Below, piece after piece: positions 24,209-33,986 of a stretch of 64,000 nucleotides of DNA. The stretch covers positions 1 to 64,000 of the forward strand of contig NZ_WTFT01000032.1 of the NCBI RefSeq assembly GCF_009861505.1, read 5' to 3'. The DNA comes from Pseudomonas izuensis. Lineage in GTDB: Bacteria > Pseudomonadota > Gammaproteobacteria > Pseudomonadales > Pseudomonadaceae. Each line of letters starts with the position of its first letter. Within the stretch, counting starts at the first letter, position 1. Position numbers and translations under genes: made by a program. The notes under the pieces are model-generated. The model did not search any database. It had not been told where the DNA came from and worked only from the letters and a program-made list of their open reading frames with translations.

Positions 24209-24967
24209 CTAGGCGATATATCGCCAGTCGAGCCCTGAATCTTGATCGGCCAGTTGCAGCCAGTCCGGGTCGCACCCGAGGGTGTCGACAAAACATTGCC
24301 GGGCCAGCTGCGGCAGGTTGTTCTTGCTGCTCAGATGGGCCAGGACCAGGTGTTGCAGGCCTTGCCAGCCCAACTCGGCCACCAGGAATGCCGCCTGATG
24401 GTTGTTCAAATGTCCCAGTTCGCCGCCCACCCGTTGCTTGAGAAAGTACGGGTAGTGACCGCGAGCCAGCATGTCACGGCAATGGTTGGCCTCGATCATC
24501 AAAGCATCGAGATCCCGATAACCGTCCAATACCTTGTTGCAATACGATCCCAGGTCGGTCAACAGGCCGAAACGCCGTTCACCATCACTGAATACATATT
24601 GCGTCGGCTCCTGCGCATCGTGGGCCACGGCAATGACGCTGATGCTCAAGTCGCCGACCTGCAGTTGCTCACCGCCCGCCAGAAAGCCTGCGGGTTCGAT
24701 GGGTTTGCGCATCCCGCGCAAGGTGCCGCGACTGAGATAGACAGGCAGATTGTAACGCCGAGACAGCAAACCCACGCCATGCACGTGGTCGGCATGTTCG
24801 TGGGTCACGAGTATCGCACTCAACTGCGCAGGGTTCACACCCAGGCGCAGCAGGCGTTTTTCGGTTTCCCGCAGGGAGAAACCACAATCCACCAGTACAT
24901 AGGTATCAGCGCTGGCTATCAGCGTGCCGTTCCCTTGGCTACCGCTGCCGAGAACGGCAAAACGCAT
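24209..24967 (-). CDS. MBL-fold metallo-hydrolase (YycJ/VicX-like)
   Basis: A 252-residue metallo-beta-lactamase-fold protein. The metal motif HEHADH (His56, His58, Asp60, His61) is clear, with further ligands in AVAHDAQEP and LIEANHCRDM/NHQ segments. It resembles the YycJ/VicX group of phosphodiesterase or nuclease-like enzymes. It lies between bamC (4-bp gap) and purC (28 bp) in the same transcription direction, an order common in pseudomonads. Substrate unknown. Confidence 0.85.
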   Translation of the reverse strand: MRFAVLGSGSQGNGTLIASADTYVLVDCGFSLRETEKRLLRLGVNPAQLSAILVTHEHADHVHGVGLLSRRYNLPVYLSRGTLRGMRKPIEPAGFLAGGEQLQVGDLSISVIAVAHDAQEPTQYVFSDGERRFGLLTDLGSYCNKVLDGYRDLDALMIEANHCRDMLARGHYPYFLKQRVGGELGHLNNHQAAFLVAELGWQGLQHLVLAHLSSKNNLPQLARQCFVDTLGCDPDWLQLADQDSGLDWRYIA

Positions 24968-24971
24968 GTGA

Positions 24972-26087
24972 TCAGCCCAGATTGTCCTGAATCACGGTCA
25001 ACACTTTACGCGCCACATCAGCCGGCGCCACGGTGTTGATGTTTTTCTCGACGGTGACCTGAACGCTGTCGCCCACCTTGCTCAGGCGAACCTGATAACG
25101 CTCGGCGCGAGCTTCAAGCTCTTCCTTGTTAGGCTTGCTGCCGAACAGACCACTGAAGAAACCTGGCTTGTCGTCCTTCTTCTCGGCTTTTTCAGCCAGG
25201 TTGATGTAGTACAGGCCCAGGCTGCGGTTGATGTCTTCAACACGCCATTCGCCCTGCTCCAGTGCACGGCCGACGCTCGACCAGGCACGATCCAGGTCAG
25301 TGCCGACGTTCAGGACAGGGTTACCGCTGCCGTCCACGCTCAGGCTGACACGACTCGGGGTGTCGAAATCACGGGAGGCCAGCATGGAGACCGAACCGCC
25401 CTTCTCCGAACTGCGGCTCATGCTGGCGAGCATGTCATCGACCAGTGCCGCGTCCAGGCCAGTGTTGACCGAACGGTTGGTAAAGGCCACATCGGCGGTG
25501 CTGCCGGCAGGACGCTCGGCACTGACCACGTAGACTTCACTGGTGTTGCGCTGCACACCCGGCTCGATACGTACCCGAACGCGGGTTTCGCTGTCAGTGC
25601 TGACGCCCGCCGCGCTCAGGCGCTTGGCCATGGCAGCCGACAACTCGTCGGAATGCTGCCAGGTCGTGGTGAACTCGCCGGTTTGCGGACGCTGTTCATC
25701 AAGACGGAAGCCGTTGTCCTGGAAGAACTGGACAGCCACTGGCCAGACTTCAGCCGGGGAATTCTGCGCAAGGATCGAACGCGAATCGCCGCTCTTCTGC
25801 AGGGAATAGGCACTGGCGTCGGCTGCGGCCGACAATGGCTGCGGCCGAGGAACGATGTATTCACCCTTGGCAGTGTCATCAGCCACGTTGCGTGGAATCG
25901 GCAACAGCGGGTCCAGACGCTTGGCGGTTTTGACGTCCGGTGGCATTTGCATCGGTGCAGTCTGTTTCGCTTCCAGGTAATCGCTACCACGGTCACGGAA
26001 ATAACCTTCCGGGCCCCAGATCCATCCGCAGCCACTGGTGCTGGAGATAATCAAGGCAAGTGCGGAAAGTCCGGCCATTCGCTTCAT
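24972..26087 (-). CDS. bamC: Outer-membrane assembly lipoprotein BamC (NlpB)
   Basis: A 371-residue lipoprotein of the BAM complex, which inserts beta-barrel proteins into the outer membrane. The signal peptide ends at the lipobox with Cys20 (STSGC), followed by the unstructured region (WGPEGYFRDRGSDYLEA) that binds BamD, and two helix-grip domains. The frame is open to 26156, but ATG 26087 starts the signal peptide. It directly follows dapA, the usual order. Confidence 0.94.
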   Translation of the reverse strand: MKRMAGLSALALIISSTSGCGWIWGPEGYFRDRGSDYLEAKQTAPMQMPPDVKTAKRLDPLLPIPRNVADDTAKGEYIVPRPQPLSAAADASAYSLQKSGDSRSILAQNSPAEVWPVAVQFFQDNGFRLDEQRPQTGEFTTTWQHSDELSAAMAKRLSAAGVSTDSETRVRVRIEPGVQRNTSEVYVVSAERPAGSTADVAFTNRSVNTGLDAALVDDMLASMSRSSEKGGSVSMLASRDFDTPSRVSLSVDGSGNPVLNVGTDLDRAWSSVGRALEQGEWRVEDINRSLGLYYINLAEKAEKKDDKPGFFSGLFGSKPNKEELEARAERYQVRLSKVGDSVQVTVEKNINTVAPADVARKVLTVIQDNLG

Positions 26088-26104
26088 GCGTTGTACTTCC
26101 TCAA

Positions 26105-26983
26105 TTAAACCAGGACGCCGGACAGGCGCATGGCCTGGCGCAGCGGTTCGTGACATTCAGCGCTGAGCCAGGTGAGCGGCAGACGGATACCGTCCGGCAT
26201 CAAGCCCATTTCATGCAGCGCCCATTTCACGGGAATAGGGTTGGATTCGATAAACAGGGTTTTATTGAGTGGCATCAGCTTTTCATGAATGGCACGCGCC
26301 TTCTCGGCGTCGCCGTTCAAGGCGGCGATGCACAGGTCGGCCATATCGCGAGGGGCGACGTTGGCGGTGACCGAAATATTGCCCTTGCCGCCCAGCAGGA
26401 TCAGCTCGACCGCGGTGGCATCGTCACCGGAAATCACCAGGAAATTGCTGCTGACACCGTCGATGATCGCTTTGGCGCGCTTCAGGTCGCCGGTGGCTTC
26501 CTTGATACCGATGATGTTCTTGACGGTCGACAGGCGGATCACGGTCTCGGCCTGCATGTCGCATGCGGTGCGACCTGGCACGTTATAGAGGATCTGCGGG
26601 ATATCGACAGCCTCGGCGATGGCCTTGAAGTGCTGGTACAGGCCTTCCTGGGTCGGCTTGTTGTAGTACGGCGTGACCAGCAGGCAGGCGTCGGCGCCGG
26701 CGTTCTTCGCGTTGGTGGTCAGCTCGATGGCTTCGCGGGTCGAATTGGCGCCGGTACCGGCGATCACCGGAATGCGGCCATTGACCTGCTTCACGACGCG
26801 ACGGATGACTTCGATGTGTTCGTTCACATCAAGGGTGGCCGATTCACCTGTGGTGCCGACCGCCACGATGGCGTGGGTGCCGTTTTGCAGGTGAAAGTCC
26901 ACCAGTTTGCTCAAGCTGTCCCAATCGAGACGACCTTGTGCATCCATGGGTGTGACCAGTGCCACCATACTGCCCGCAATCAT
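26105..26983 (-). CDS. dapA: 4-hydroxy-tetrahydrodipicolinate synthase
   Basis: A 292-residue enzyme of lysine and peptidoglycan precursor synthesis; condenses pyruvate with aspartate semialdehyde. The Schiff-base Lys161 is in GIKEATGD, Tyr133 in ILYNVPG, and Thr44/Thr45 in AVGTTGES. The length equals that of typical DapA. The frame runs to 27067, but ATG 26983 with CAGGAG and the usual MIAGSMVALVTP start is correct. It is first in the dapA-bamC-MBL-purC run. Confidence 0.97.
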   Translation of the reverse strand: MIAGSMVALVTPMDAQGRLDWDSLSKLVDFHLQNGTHAIVAVGTTGESATLDVNEHIEVIRRVVKQVNGRIPVIAGTGANSTREAIELTTNAKNAGADACLLVTPYYNKPTQEGLYQHFKAIAEAVDIPQILYNVPGRTACDMQAETVIRLSTVKNIIGIKEATGDLKRAKAIIDGVSSNFLVISGDDATAVELILLGGKGNISVTANVAPRDMADLCIAALNGDAEKARAIHEKLMPLNKTLFIESNPIPVKWALHEMGLMPDGIRLPLTWLSAECHEPLRQAMRLSGVLV

Positions 26984-27312
26984 GCAACCGCTCCTGCCGG
27001 AAAAAGAGAGCCGTAATGGTACTGGCGCCAAGATGCTTGTACAAGCGAAGTACTGCGCTGCCGCCATTCCCCTTGGCGCTGCTTTTCGCTACCCTTCAGA
27101 CTTTGATCGGTACTGACAAGCTCGTACGTCGGGTTTCAGCCTCCATTTTCGGCATCACAAGCCCCATTCCAGCGCGTCCACCTCTCGCTCCTGCCATACT
27201 GGAGCACGTTGCGACCTGCGCCTGGGGCTTTCTGAGTTCGCATCCGCAGGCTCGTACCCCGGTAAAACAAGCCGATAGAAGTACCGACCGCTCATCGCTT
27301 TAGGAATGCTGC
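26984..27312. other. Divergent promoter region dapA / gcvR
   Basis: These 329 bases lie between the two divergent genes. I see no reading frame, riboswitch or clear repeat; promoters for both are expected here. Confidence 0.5.
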
Positions 27313-27873
27313 ATGTCCACCCCCACAGTTCGCGAACAATTCCTTGTCATCAGTGCCCTCGGCGCCAACCCCATGGAGCTGACTAACGTCCTGTGCCGCG
27401 CCAGCCATGAAAATCGTTGCGCCGTGGTCACCTCTCGCCTAACCCGTCATGGCGAGTGCAGTGCGCTGGTCCTTGAAGTCTCGGGCAGCTGGGACGCCCT
27501 GGCACGCCTGGAAGGCAGCCTACCGGTGCTGGCAAAACGGCACGCTTTCACCGTCAATGTGGTGCGCAGTGCCGCCCTGGAGAACCGTCCCCAGGCGCTG
27601 CCGTACGTTGCGTATGTCAGCTCGGCCTACCGCTCGGACATCATCAACGAGCTGTGCCAGTTCTTCATGGATCACAATGTCGAGCTGGAAAACCTGACCT
27701 GCGATACCTATCAGGCGCCGCAAACCGGCGGCACCATGCTTAATGCCACGTTTACCGTGACCTTGCCGGCCGGTGTGCAAATCAGTTGGTTGCGCGATCA
27801 ATTCCTGGATTTCGCCGATGCGCTGAACCTGGATGCCCTGATCGAACCGTGGCGCCCACAAAACCCAATGTAA
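27313..27873 (+). CDS. gcvR: Glycine cleavage system regulator-like ACT protein (GcvR)
   Basis: A 186-residue protein with two ACT domains (about residues 8-85 and 95-180), the layout of GcvR. In Escherichia coli GcvR controls the glycine cleavage genes with GcvA; no gcv genes are nearby here, so the exact target is unverified. The next gene, bcp, starts 11 bp after its stop and is likely co-transcribed. Confidence 0.86.
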   Translation: MSTPTVREQFLVISALGANPMELTNVLCRASHENRCAVVTSRLTRHGECSALVLEVSGSWDALARLEGSLPVLAKRHAFTVNVVRSAALENRPQALPYVAYVSSAYRSDIINELCQFFMDHNVELENLTCDTYQAPQTGGTMLNATFTVTLPAGVQISWLRDQFLDFADALNLDALIEPWRPQNPM

Positions 27874-27884
27874 GGAAGCTTTTC

Positions 27885-28358
27885 ATGGCCGTTGCCATCG
27901 ACCAACCGGTTGCCGACTTCGAAGCACCCGCCACCAGCGGGCAAACCGTCAGCCTGGCGGCGCTCAAAGGCAAGCAGGTGGTGATCTACTTCTATCCGAA
28001 GGACAGCACTCCGGGTTGCACGACCCAGGGCCAGGGCTTTCGCGATCAGCTTGAAGCCTTTAAAGCAGCCAACACCGAAGTGTTCGGCGTGTCCCGCGAC
28101 AGCCTGAAGTCCCACGAGAACTTCAAGACCAAGCAAGCGTTCACGTTCGAACTGATCAGCGACAAGGAAGAAGCGCTTTGCCAGCTGTTCGACGTGATCA
28201 AGTTGAAGAAGCTTTATGGCAAGGAATACATGGGCGTGGATCGCAGCACGTTCCTGATCGACAAGAATGGCGTATTGCGCCAGGAATGGCGTGGGGTGAA
28301 GGTGCCTGGGCATGTTGATGCTGTTCTGGCGGCTGCTCAGGCGCTGAACAAGGCCTGA
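27885..28358 (+). CDS. bcp: Thioredoxin-dependent peroxiredoxin (Bcp)
   Basis: A 157-residue peroxiredoxin that reduces H2O2 and alkyl hydroperoxides using thioredoxin. The peroxidatic Cys is in YPKDSTPGCTTQ. The ATG at 27885 follows AAGGAAGC, and the product length matches Bcp. The frame continues upstream to 27786 inside gcvR but without a good start. Confidence 0.94.
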   Translation: MAVAIDQPVADFEAPATSGQTVSLAALKGKQVVIYFYPKDSTPGCTTQGQGFRDQLEAFKAANTEVFGVSRDSLKSHENFKTKQAFTFELISDKEEALCQLFDVIKLKKLYGKEYMGVDRSTFLIDKNGVLRQEWRGVKVPGHVDAVLAAAQALNKA

Positions 28359-28382
28359 TTTTCTTGGCGTCAGTTCTGACGT

Positions 28383-28440
28383 CTTCGCGGGCAAGCCCCC
28401 TCCTGCATGGGCTTTTGTAGGAGCTGGCTTGCCAGCGAAG
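28383..28440. repeat. REP pair after bcp
   Basis: CTTCGCGGGCAAGC and its imperfect complement GTAGGAGCTGGCTTGCC...GCGAAG flank a short spacer, the GGGCAAGC variant of the local REP family. Confidence 0.85.
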
Positions 28441-28457
28441 AGGCCCTCAATCCGTAC

Positions 28458-29528
28458 TCAAAGCAAAGGCGCCACCACCGGCTCCTTGCGCGGCCAGGCG
28501 TCCAGCACGGCCTTGAACAGGGTCGCCAGGGGTATCGCAAAGAACACCCCCCAGAATCCCCACAATCCGCCAAACAACAACACCGCACAGATGATCGCCA
28601 CCGGATGCAGGTTGACCGCTTCCGAAAACAGCAATGGCACCAGCACGTTGCCGTCCAGTGTCTGGATGATCCCGTAAACCGCCATCAGATAGATGAACTG
28701 ATCGCTCCAACCCCACTGGAACAGCGCAATCAAAAACACCGGCACGGTCACCACCACGGCCCCGACATAGGGCACCACCACCGACACGCCCACCAGCAAT
28801 GCCAGCAGCGCCGCGTAATTGAGCTCCAACACGACAAAGGCGATGTAGGTCACGCCACCGCAAATGAAAATCTCGATGACCTTGCCACGAATGTAGTTGG
28901 CGATCTGCCGGTTCATTTCATGGGCGACACGGGTGATCAGCGCTCGCTCCCGGGGTAGATAACCGCGCACCCACTGCCCGATCATCGCCCGGTCCTTGAG
29001 GAAGAAAAACACCAGAATCGGCACCAGCACCAGATAGATCATCATGTTGACCAACAGCGGCAGGCTCGACAGCGAGAACGTTAACGCCCACTGCCCGAAC
29101 TTGCCAATCTCGCCCCGCGCCACTTCGATGGCCTGCAGGACCTGTTCGTCGGACACCAGATGCGGGTAGCGTTCCGGTAGCAGCAGTAGCAGCGATTGCC
29201 ACTTGGCAAGCATGCCCGGCAATTCGTTGAACAAGGTGATCAACTGATGCCAGAGCAGCGGCACCACGACCACAATGAACACCAGCAACACCCCCATGAA
29301 CAGTGCGAAGACCAATCCCACCGCGGCCCCGCCCGGCATACGCAGGCGTTCGAGGGTCAACACCAGTCCCTGCATCAGGTACGCCAGCACCATCCCGGCC
29401 AGCACCGGTGCCAGCATGCCGCCGAGGGTCAGCACGGCGGTGAACGCCAGGAATAGCAGAACTGCCAGAACCACAGCCTCTTCATCGGAGAAGTAGCGCT
29501 GAATCCAGTCGCGTAACACTTTGAACAT
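28458..29528 (-). CDS. perM: AI-2E family transporter (PerM-like)
   Basis: A 356-residue membrane protein with roughly eight hydrophobic segments and the conserved PerM/AI-2E C-terminal part (MAVYGIIQTLDGNVLVPLLFSEAVNLHPVAIICA). The family exports or mediates small molecules; the substrate is unresolved. TTG at 29531 opens the frame, but ATG 29528 with AAGGA 6 bases upstream is the better start. Next to tusA-like gene on the same strand. Confidence 0.86.
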   Translation of the reverse strand: MFKVLRDWIQRYFSDEEAVVLAVLLFLAFTAVLTLGGMLAPVLAGMVLAYLMQGLVLTLERLRMPGGAAVGLVFALFMGVLLVFIVVVVPLLWHQLITLFNELPGMLAKWQSLLLLLPERYPHLVSDEQVLQAIEVARGEIGKFGQWALTFSLSSLPLLVNMMIYLVLVPILVFFFLKDRAMIGQWVRGYLPRERALITRVAHEMNRQIANYIRGKVIEIFICGGVTYIAFVVLELNYAALLALLVGVSVVVPYVGAVVVTVPVFLIALFQWGWSDQFIYLMAVYGIIQTLDGNVLVPLLFSEAVNLHPVAIICAVLLFGGLWGFWGVFFAIPLATLFKAVLDAWPRKEPVVAPLL

Positions 29529-29559
29529 CAATAATCCTTAAGAACAAATGCCGCAGGTT

Positions 29560-29799
29560 TCAGGCTTTTTTCAACCAATAGCGGTACACGCCCGCTTCAT
29601 CTTCTTCGCGAAGCAGCGTATGACCGGCCAATCGGGCAAAGGTGCGAAAGTCGCGCTGAGAACCCGCATCGGTGGCAATCACTTTGAGCACTGCTCCACT
29701 GGTCATCCGATTGAGTTCCATCTTGGCCTTGAGCAACGGCAACGGGCAATTCAAGCCACTGGCGTCCAGCTCAACGTCATGGGCTACAGCGTCGGTCAT
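29560..29799 (-). CDS. TusA-like sulfur-carrier protein
   Basis: A 79-residue TusA/SirA-type protein with Cys18 in LNCPLPLLKAK, the active cysteine that carries persulfide. The equivalent P. aeruginosa gene PA1006 has been tied to molybdenum homeostasis; TusA proper acts in tRNA thiolation. Which role applies here cannot be read. GGAG before ATG. It lies ahead of the perM-like gene. Confidence 0.85.
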   Translation of the reverse strand: MTDAVAHDVELDASGLNCPLPLLKAKMELNRMTSGAVLKVIATDAGSQRDFRTFARLAGHTLLREEDEAGVYRYWLKKA

Positions 29800-29897
29800 T
29801 GCATCACTCCGGTTCAGGCAGTTGGGTTGCCTAGAATATCTGGTCGCAAGGCTGGTGTCCGGCTACAGTAAGGTCTTTGTCGACTAAGGCTTTGTGC

Positions 29898-31331
29898 ATG
29901 ACTTTTCTGCGCCCTACCCTGCTGACGCTCGCTTGCCTGCTCGCTTCACCGGGCTTCGCCGACGACCTGCCGTCACTCGGCGACGCCAGTTCTGCCATTG
30001 TCTCGCCGCAGCAGGAATACCAGTTGGGCCGCGCGTGGCTGGCGCTGTTGCGCAGCCAGGTATCGCAGCTCAACGATCCGCAGCTCAAGGACTATGTCGA
30101 ATCCAGCGTCTACCGACTGGTGGAGACCAGTCAGGTCAATGACCGGCGTTTGGAGTTCATCCTGATCAACAGTCCGCAACTCAACGCCTTCGCGGCGCCG
30201 GGCGGGATTGTCGGGGTCAACGGCGGCTTGTTCCTCAATGCCCAGACCGAAGGTGAATACGCCTCGGTACTGGCTCACGAACTGGCTCACTTGTCGCAGC
30301 GCCACTTTGCCCGTGGCGTCGAAGCCCAACAGCGCATGCAAGTGCCGATGATGGCCGCATTGCTGGCCGGGATCGTGATTGCCGCGGCCGGTGCCGGCGA
30401 TGCCGGGATCGCCGCCATTGCCGGCACTCAGGCAGCGGCGCTTCAGGAACAGCGGCGCTTCTCGCGTCAAAACGAACAGGAAGCCGACCGCATCGGCATT
30501 CTCAACCTGGAAAAAGCCGGCTACGACCCACGCTCCATGCCGACCATGTTCGAGCGTCTGGGCCGACAGTATCGCTACGATGCCAAGCCACCGGAATTCC
30601 TGCTGACTCACCCGGTGACCGAATCGCGTATCGCCGACACCCGCAACCGCGCTGAACAGGCGCCGCAGGGCGGCATTGAAGACTCCCTGCGCTATCAACT
30701 GATTCGCGCACGGGTTCAACTCATCTATGAGGAAACCCCGGGATTGGGTGCCAAGCGCTTCCGCGCGCAACTGGATGAAAACCCCAAAAGCGATGTCGCA
30801 CGCTACGGATTGGCAATCGCCCAGGTCAAGGGCGGCCAACTGAACGAGGCACGGGAAAACCTCAAGCTGCTGCTGGCGAAATCGCCTAACGAGATCATTT
30901 ACAACCTCGCGCAAATCGATCTGGATATCACCAACAATCGTCTGGCGGAAGCGCAAACCCGGGTGGACCGAATGTTGACTCAGTACCCCGGCAACTATCC
31001 GCTGAACCAGGTGCGCGTCGACCTTCTGTTGAAACAGAACCGCGCCGCCGATGCCGAAAAGGCACTGGAAGGCCTGCTCAAGTCGCGCCCGGACGATCCA
31101 GACGTGTGGTATCAGGTGGCCGAGACTCGCGGCCTGTCGGGCAACATCATCGGCCTGCATCAGGCTCGCGCCGAATACTTCGCGCTGGTCGGTGACTATC
31201 GCCAGGCCATCCAGCAACTGGATTTCGCCAAGCGCAAGGCTGGCAGCAACTTCCCGTTAACGTCGCGAATCGATGCCCGTCAGCGAGAGCTGATGGAACA
31301 GGAGCGTATGATCAAGGACATGATGGGCTGA
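29898..31331 (+). CDS. Periplasmic M48 metalloprotease with TPR region (BepA-like)
   Basis: A 477-residue exported protease/chaperone that monitors outer-membrane protein assembly in the BepA family. Signal peptide to about residue 22; zinc motif HELAH at 127-131 with the downstream Glu in EQEADRIG; a TPR-rich C-terminal half (residues about 280-470). The frame opens at TTG 29877, but ATG 29898 begins the signal peptide. It ends at the bidirectional terminator shared with mucD. Confidence 0.92.
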   Translation: MTFLRPTLLTLACLLASPGFADDLPSLGDASSAIVSPQQEYQLGRAWLALLRSQVSQLNDPQLKDYVESSVYRLVETSQVNDRRLEFILINSPQLNAFAAPGGIVGVNGGLFLNAQTEGEYASVLAHELAHLSQRHFARGVEAQQRMQVPMMAALLAGIVIAAAGAGDAGIAAIAGTQAAALQEQRRFSRQNEQEADRIGILNLEKAGYDPRSMPTMFERLGRQYRYDAKPPEFLLTHPVTESRIADTRNRAEQAPQGGIEDSLRYQLIRARVQLIYEETPGLGAKRFRAQLDENPKSDVARYGLAIAQVKGGQLNEARENLKLLLAKSPNEIIYNLAQIDLDITNNRLAEAQTRVDRMLTQYPGNYPLNQVRVDLLLKQNRAADAEKALEGLLKSRPDDPDVWYQVAETRGLSGNIIGLHQARAEYFALVGDYRQAIQQLDFAKRKAGSNFPLTSRIDARQRELMEQERMIKDMMG

Positions 31332-31362
31332 AAACTTCGCAAATCATTGCTTTATCAAGCGC

Positions 31363-31394
31363 AAAAAAAACCGCCTCTTTCGAGGCGGTTTTTC
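31363..31394. terminator. Bidirectional terminator between bepA-like gene and mucD
   Basis: AAACCGCCTC and GAGGCGGTTT form a stem with loop TTTC, flanked by A-run and T-run, serving both convergent genes. Confidence 0.92.
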
Positions 31395-31412
31395 ATTCAG
31401 TCAGCAACCAGA

Positions 31413-32840
31413 TCATTCAGCCAGTTTGAAAGTGATGAAGCTGGCGCGACCTTGGCGCAAGACCCGCATCGACACCGAGCGATTCTTCGGCAATGCCTTG
31501 GCGATGTCAGTAAATTGCTTGGTGGATTCGATCGCCTGGTTGTTCAGGTGAGTAATCACATCACCCGGCTGCAAGCCGATCATCGCAGCAGGCCCCTCCT
31601 GAACTTCCTTGATCACCACGCCGCCTTTGAGGTCGTAGGTCTTCTTCTGCTCGGCGGTCAGCTCGACGACCGAAACACCGAGACGATTGCTATTGCTCTC
31701 GATGCCCGATTTCGGTAGCTCATCCAGCTCTTTGTCTTCGTCCGGAATAGCGCCGACCGTCACTTCGACATTCTTGCGCTTGCCCTCACGAATCACTTCC
31801 AGATTGGCCTTGGAGCCAGCCTTCAATGCACCCACCAGATGCGGCAGATCGGCGGACATCACGATGGGTTGACCATTCATGCTCAGGATCACGTCGCCGA
31901 CTTGCAGACCACCCTTGGCTGCCGGGCCGTCATCCTGGATCTGAGCGACCAGGGCACCGGCCGGCTTTTCCAGACCGAACGACTCGGCCAAATCCTTGCT
32001 TACTTCCTGGATCACTACGCCCAACCAGCCACGGCTGACTTTGCCGCCGCTTTTCAGCTGATTGGAAACGTCCATGGCCACGTCGATGGGGATCGCGAAC
32101 GACACGCCCATGAAGCCGCCGGAACGGGTGTAGATCTGTGAGTTGATCCCGACCACTTCGCCATTGAGGTTGAACAGTGGCCCACCGGAGTTACCCGGGT
32201 TGATCGGCACGTCGGTCTGAATGAACGGCACATAGTTTTCATTTGGCAGGCTACGGCCGACGGCACTGACGATGCCCTGGGTCACCGTATGGTCAAAGCC
32301 GAACGGCGAACCGATCGCCACGACCCATTGGCCGGCCTTCAGATCCTGGGATTTGCCGAGTTTCAGGACCGGCAGGTCCTTGCCTTCGATTTTCAGTAGC
32401 GCCACGTCGGAACGCGGGTCGGTGCCGACCAGCTTGGCCTTCATTTCGCTGCGGTCAGCGAGACGCACGAGAATCTCGTCTGCATCAGCGATTACGTGGT
32501 TGTTGGTCAGGATGTAGCCGTCGGACGAGATGATGAAACCCGAGCCCAGGGATTGAGCTTCACGCTGACGATCACCGCGAGGTGTGCGCGGTTGTGGCGG
32601 CATGCCACGCTCAAAGAACTCGCGCAGCATCGGCGGCAAGCCTTCGAGGTCAGGCATCTGCTGGTTCACTTTGCGGTCCGGCAGTTTCTGCGTGGTACTG
32701 ATGTTCACCACCGCAGGCGAGGCCTGTTCGACCAACTGGGTGAAGTCCGGCAACTCGACTGCTTGCGCAGCGACCGCCTGACCAAGCACCAGCACGGTGG
32801 CAAAAATAGACAGATAAGACTTCAAGCGTGGTATCGACAT
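31413..32840 (-). CDS. mucD: Periplasmic serine protease MucD (DegP/HtrA family)
   Basis: A 475-residue exported protease that removes misfolded envelope proteins and restrains AlgU. Signal peptide to about residue 27, trypsin-like domain with His115 (TNNHVIA), Asp145 (SDVALLK) and Ser218 (GNSGGP), then two PDZ domains. GGGAG 5 bases before ATG. It follows mucB by 178 bp with no mucC gene between. Confidence 0.96.
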   Translation of the reverse strand: MSIPRLKSYLSIFATVLVLGQAVAAQAVELPDFTQLVEQASPAVVNISTTQKLPDRKVNQQMPDLEGLPPMLREFFERGMPPQPRTPRGDRQREAQSLGSGFIISSDGYILTNNHVIADADEILVRLADRSEMKAKLVGTDPRSDVALLKIEGKDLPVLKLGKSQDLKAGQWVVAIGSPFGFDHTVTQGIVSAVGRSLPNENYVPFIQTDVPINPGNSGGPLFNLNGEVVGINSQIYTRSGGFMGVSFAIPIDVAMDVSNQLKSGGKVSRGWLGVVIQEVSKDLAESFGLEKPAGALVAQIQDDGPAAKGGLQVGDVILSMNGQPIVMSADLPHLVGALKAGSKANLEVIREGKRKNVEVTVGAIPDEDKELDELPKSGIESNSNRLGVSVVELTAEQKKTYDLKGGVVIKEVQEGPAAMIGLQPGDVITHLNNQAIESTKQFTDIAKALPKNRSVSMRVLRQGRASFITFKLAE

Positions 32841-33018
32841 ACGGCTCCCGTTACGACGAGCATGGTTAAGCGATATGGATCAAGGAACACCGGGAAAGAT
32901 ACGCCGGTATTTTTGTTCCGGGAACAACAAACAAGGCCAGAGCCGAGGGGCTCTGACCTATAAAAAATTTTGAGGGTATTTGCAAATTGAAATGCTCACG
33001 AAACATTTCGATTTCAGC

Positions 33019-33978
33019 TCACTGCTTGTTGGCAGCGGCGTCATTACGCATGGATAACGCAATTCGTTCAGCGGTACCTGCCGGAATCTCACCGACCACT
33101 GTCACCAACATTTCGCCTTGTGGTGTGGTCAAGCGACGGGAAACCGCAACAGTGGGCCCCAGCTGAGTCCGGGTATCGGTAACTGCTGCGCCATTCAATG
33201 GCTCCAGGAACACCGAAAAACGCGCCAGGCCATCGTCAAAAAGCAAGCTGCTGACCTGGGTTTTAGTCTCCGGATCCTTGCGCGCCGTGCTGCTTGTCAG
33301 CTCGAAACCGGGTGGTAACCAGTCTGAATGCCAAACCTGTGCTGCTTTGACTGCGGAAGCCTTGTCACTTTCGAGATTGATTGCTTTGCAATCGGCGCCA
33401 GGCTGCAATTCGCTGTCGGAGGGAACATTGGCTGTATCAAGCTGCGTGAACTGGAATCGCTCCAGCAGTCGCCCCTTGTCATCGAGCAGCAACGACTTGA
33501 GCGGCAGTCCGGTTTCTTTATCCAGATGCAGTTCAAACCCGTAACGGTGCTGATCGCGGGGGGTCAGTGAAACAATCACTGCCGCTCGCCCGGCCACGCG
33601 CGACTTGCCTATGACGGCAAGGTCATACCAATTCTTGAGCTTTTGAGGATCGAGTGCACGAGCAGAGGAGTTTGGCGAATCACCCAGCCCTGCTATCAGG
33701 GCGCCGCTGACGCATTGAGTACGCCCATCAATGCGCACGACTTCCTGTGCAGAGCCGTCGAGCTGGAGTAACCGCTCGCGGACTTTGCCATCCTGGACGC
33801 GGTGCCAGATGTTATGGGTAGAAAAACTACCGTTACGCTCGTAAACGAAGGTACCGTGAAAGCTTTGCTGCTGCTCGGCCTGACCAAGACGGGTCAGCCA
33901 GTCCTGAGCTTCATCGGCGTGGGCTGGAACAACAAACCAGCCACTCAGCAGAAGCGAAAGTAGAGGTATGGCGCGCAT
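33019..33978 (-). CDS. mucB: Sigma factor regulator MucB (RseB-like)
   Basis: A 319-residue periplasmic protein that binds MucA and shields it from proteolysis; a signal peptide (residues 1-21) precedes MucB/RseB N- and C-terminal domains. AAGGAGGATC before ATG 33978 is a near-perfect ribosome site, and the gap to mucA is 8 bases. Together with MucA it holds AlgU inactive until envelope stress. Confidence 0.94.
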   Translation of the reverse strand: MRAIPLLSLLLSGWFVVPAHADEAQDWLTRLGQAEQQQSFHGTFVYERNGSFSTHNIWHRVQDGKVRERLLQLDGSAQEVVRIDGRTQCVSGALIAGLGDSPNSSARALDPQKLKNWYDLAVIGKSRVAGRAAVIVSLTPRDQHRYGFELHLDKETGLPLKSLLLDDKGRLLERFQFTQLDTANVPSDSELQPGADCKAINLESDKASAVKAAQVWHSDWLPPGFELTSSTARKDPETKTQVSSLLFDDGLARFSVFLEPLNGAAVTDTRTQLGPTVAVSRRLTTPQGEMLVTVVGEIPAGTAERIALSMRNDAAANKQ

Positions 33979-33986
33979 GATCCTCC

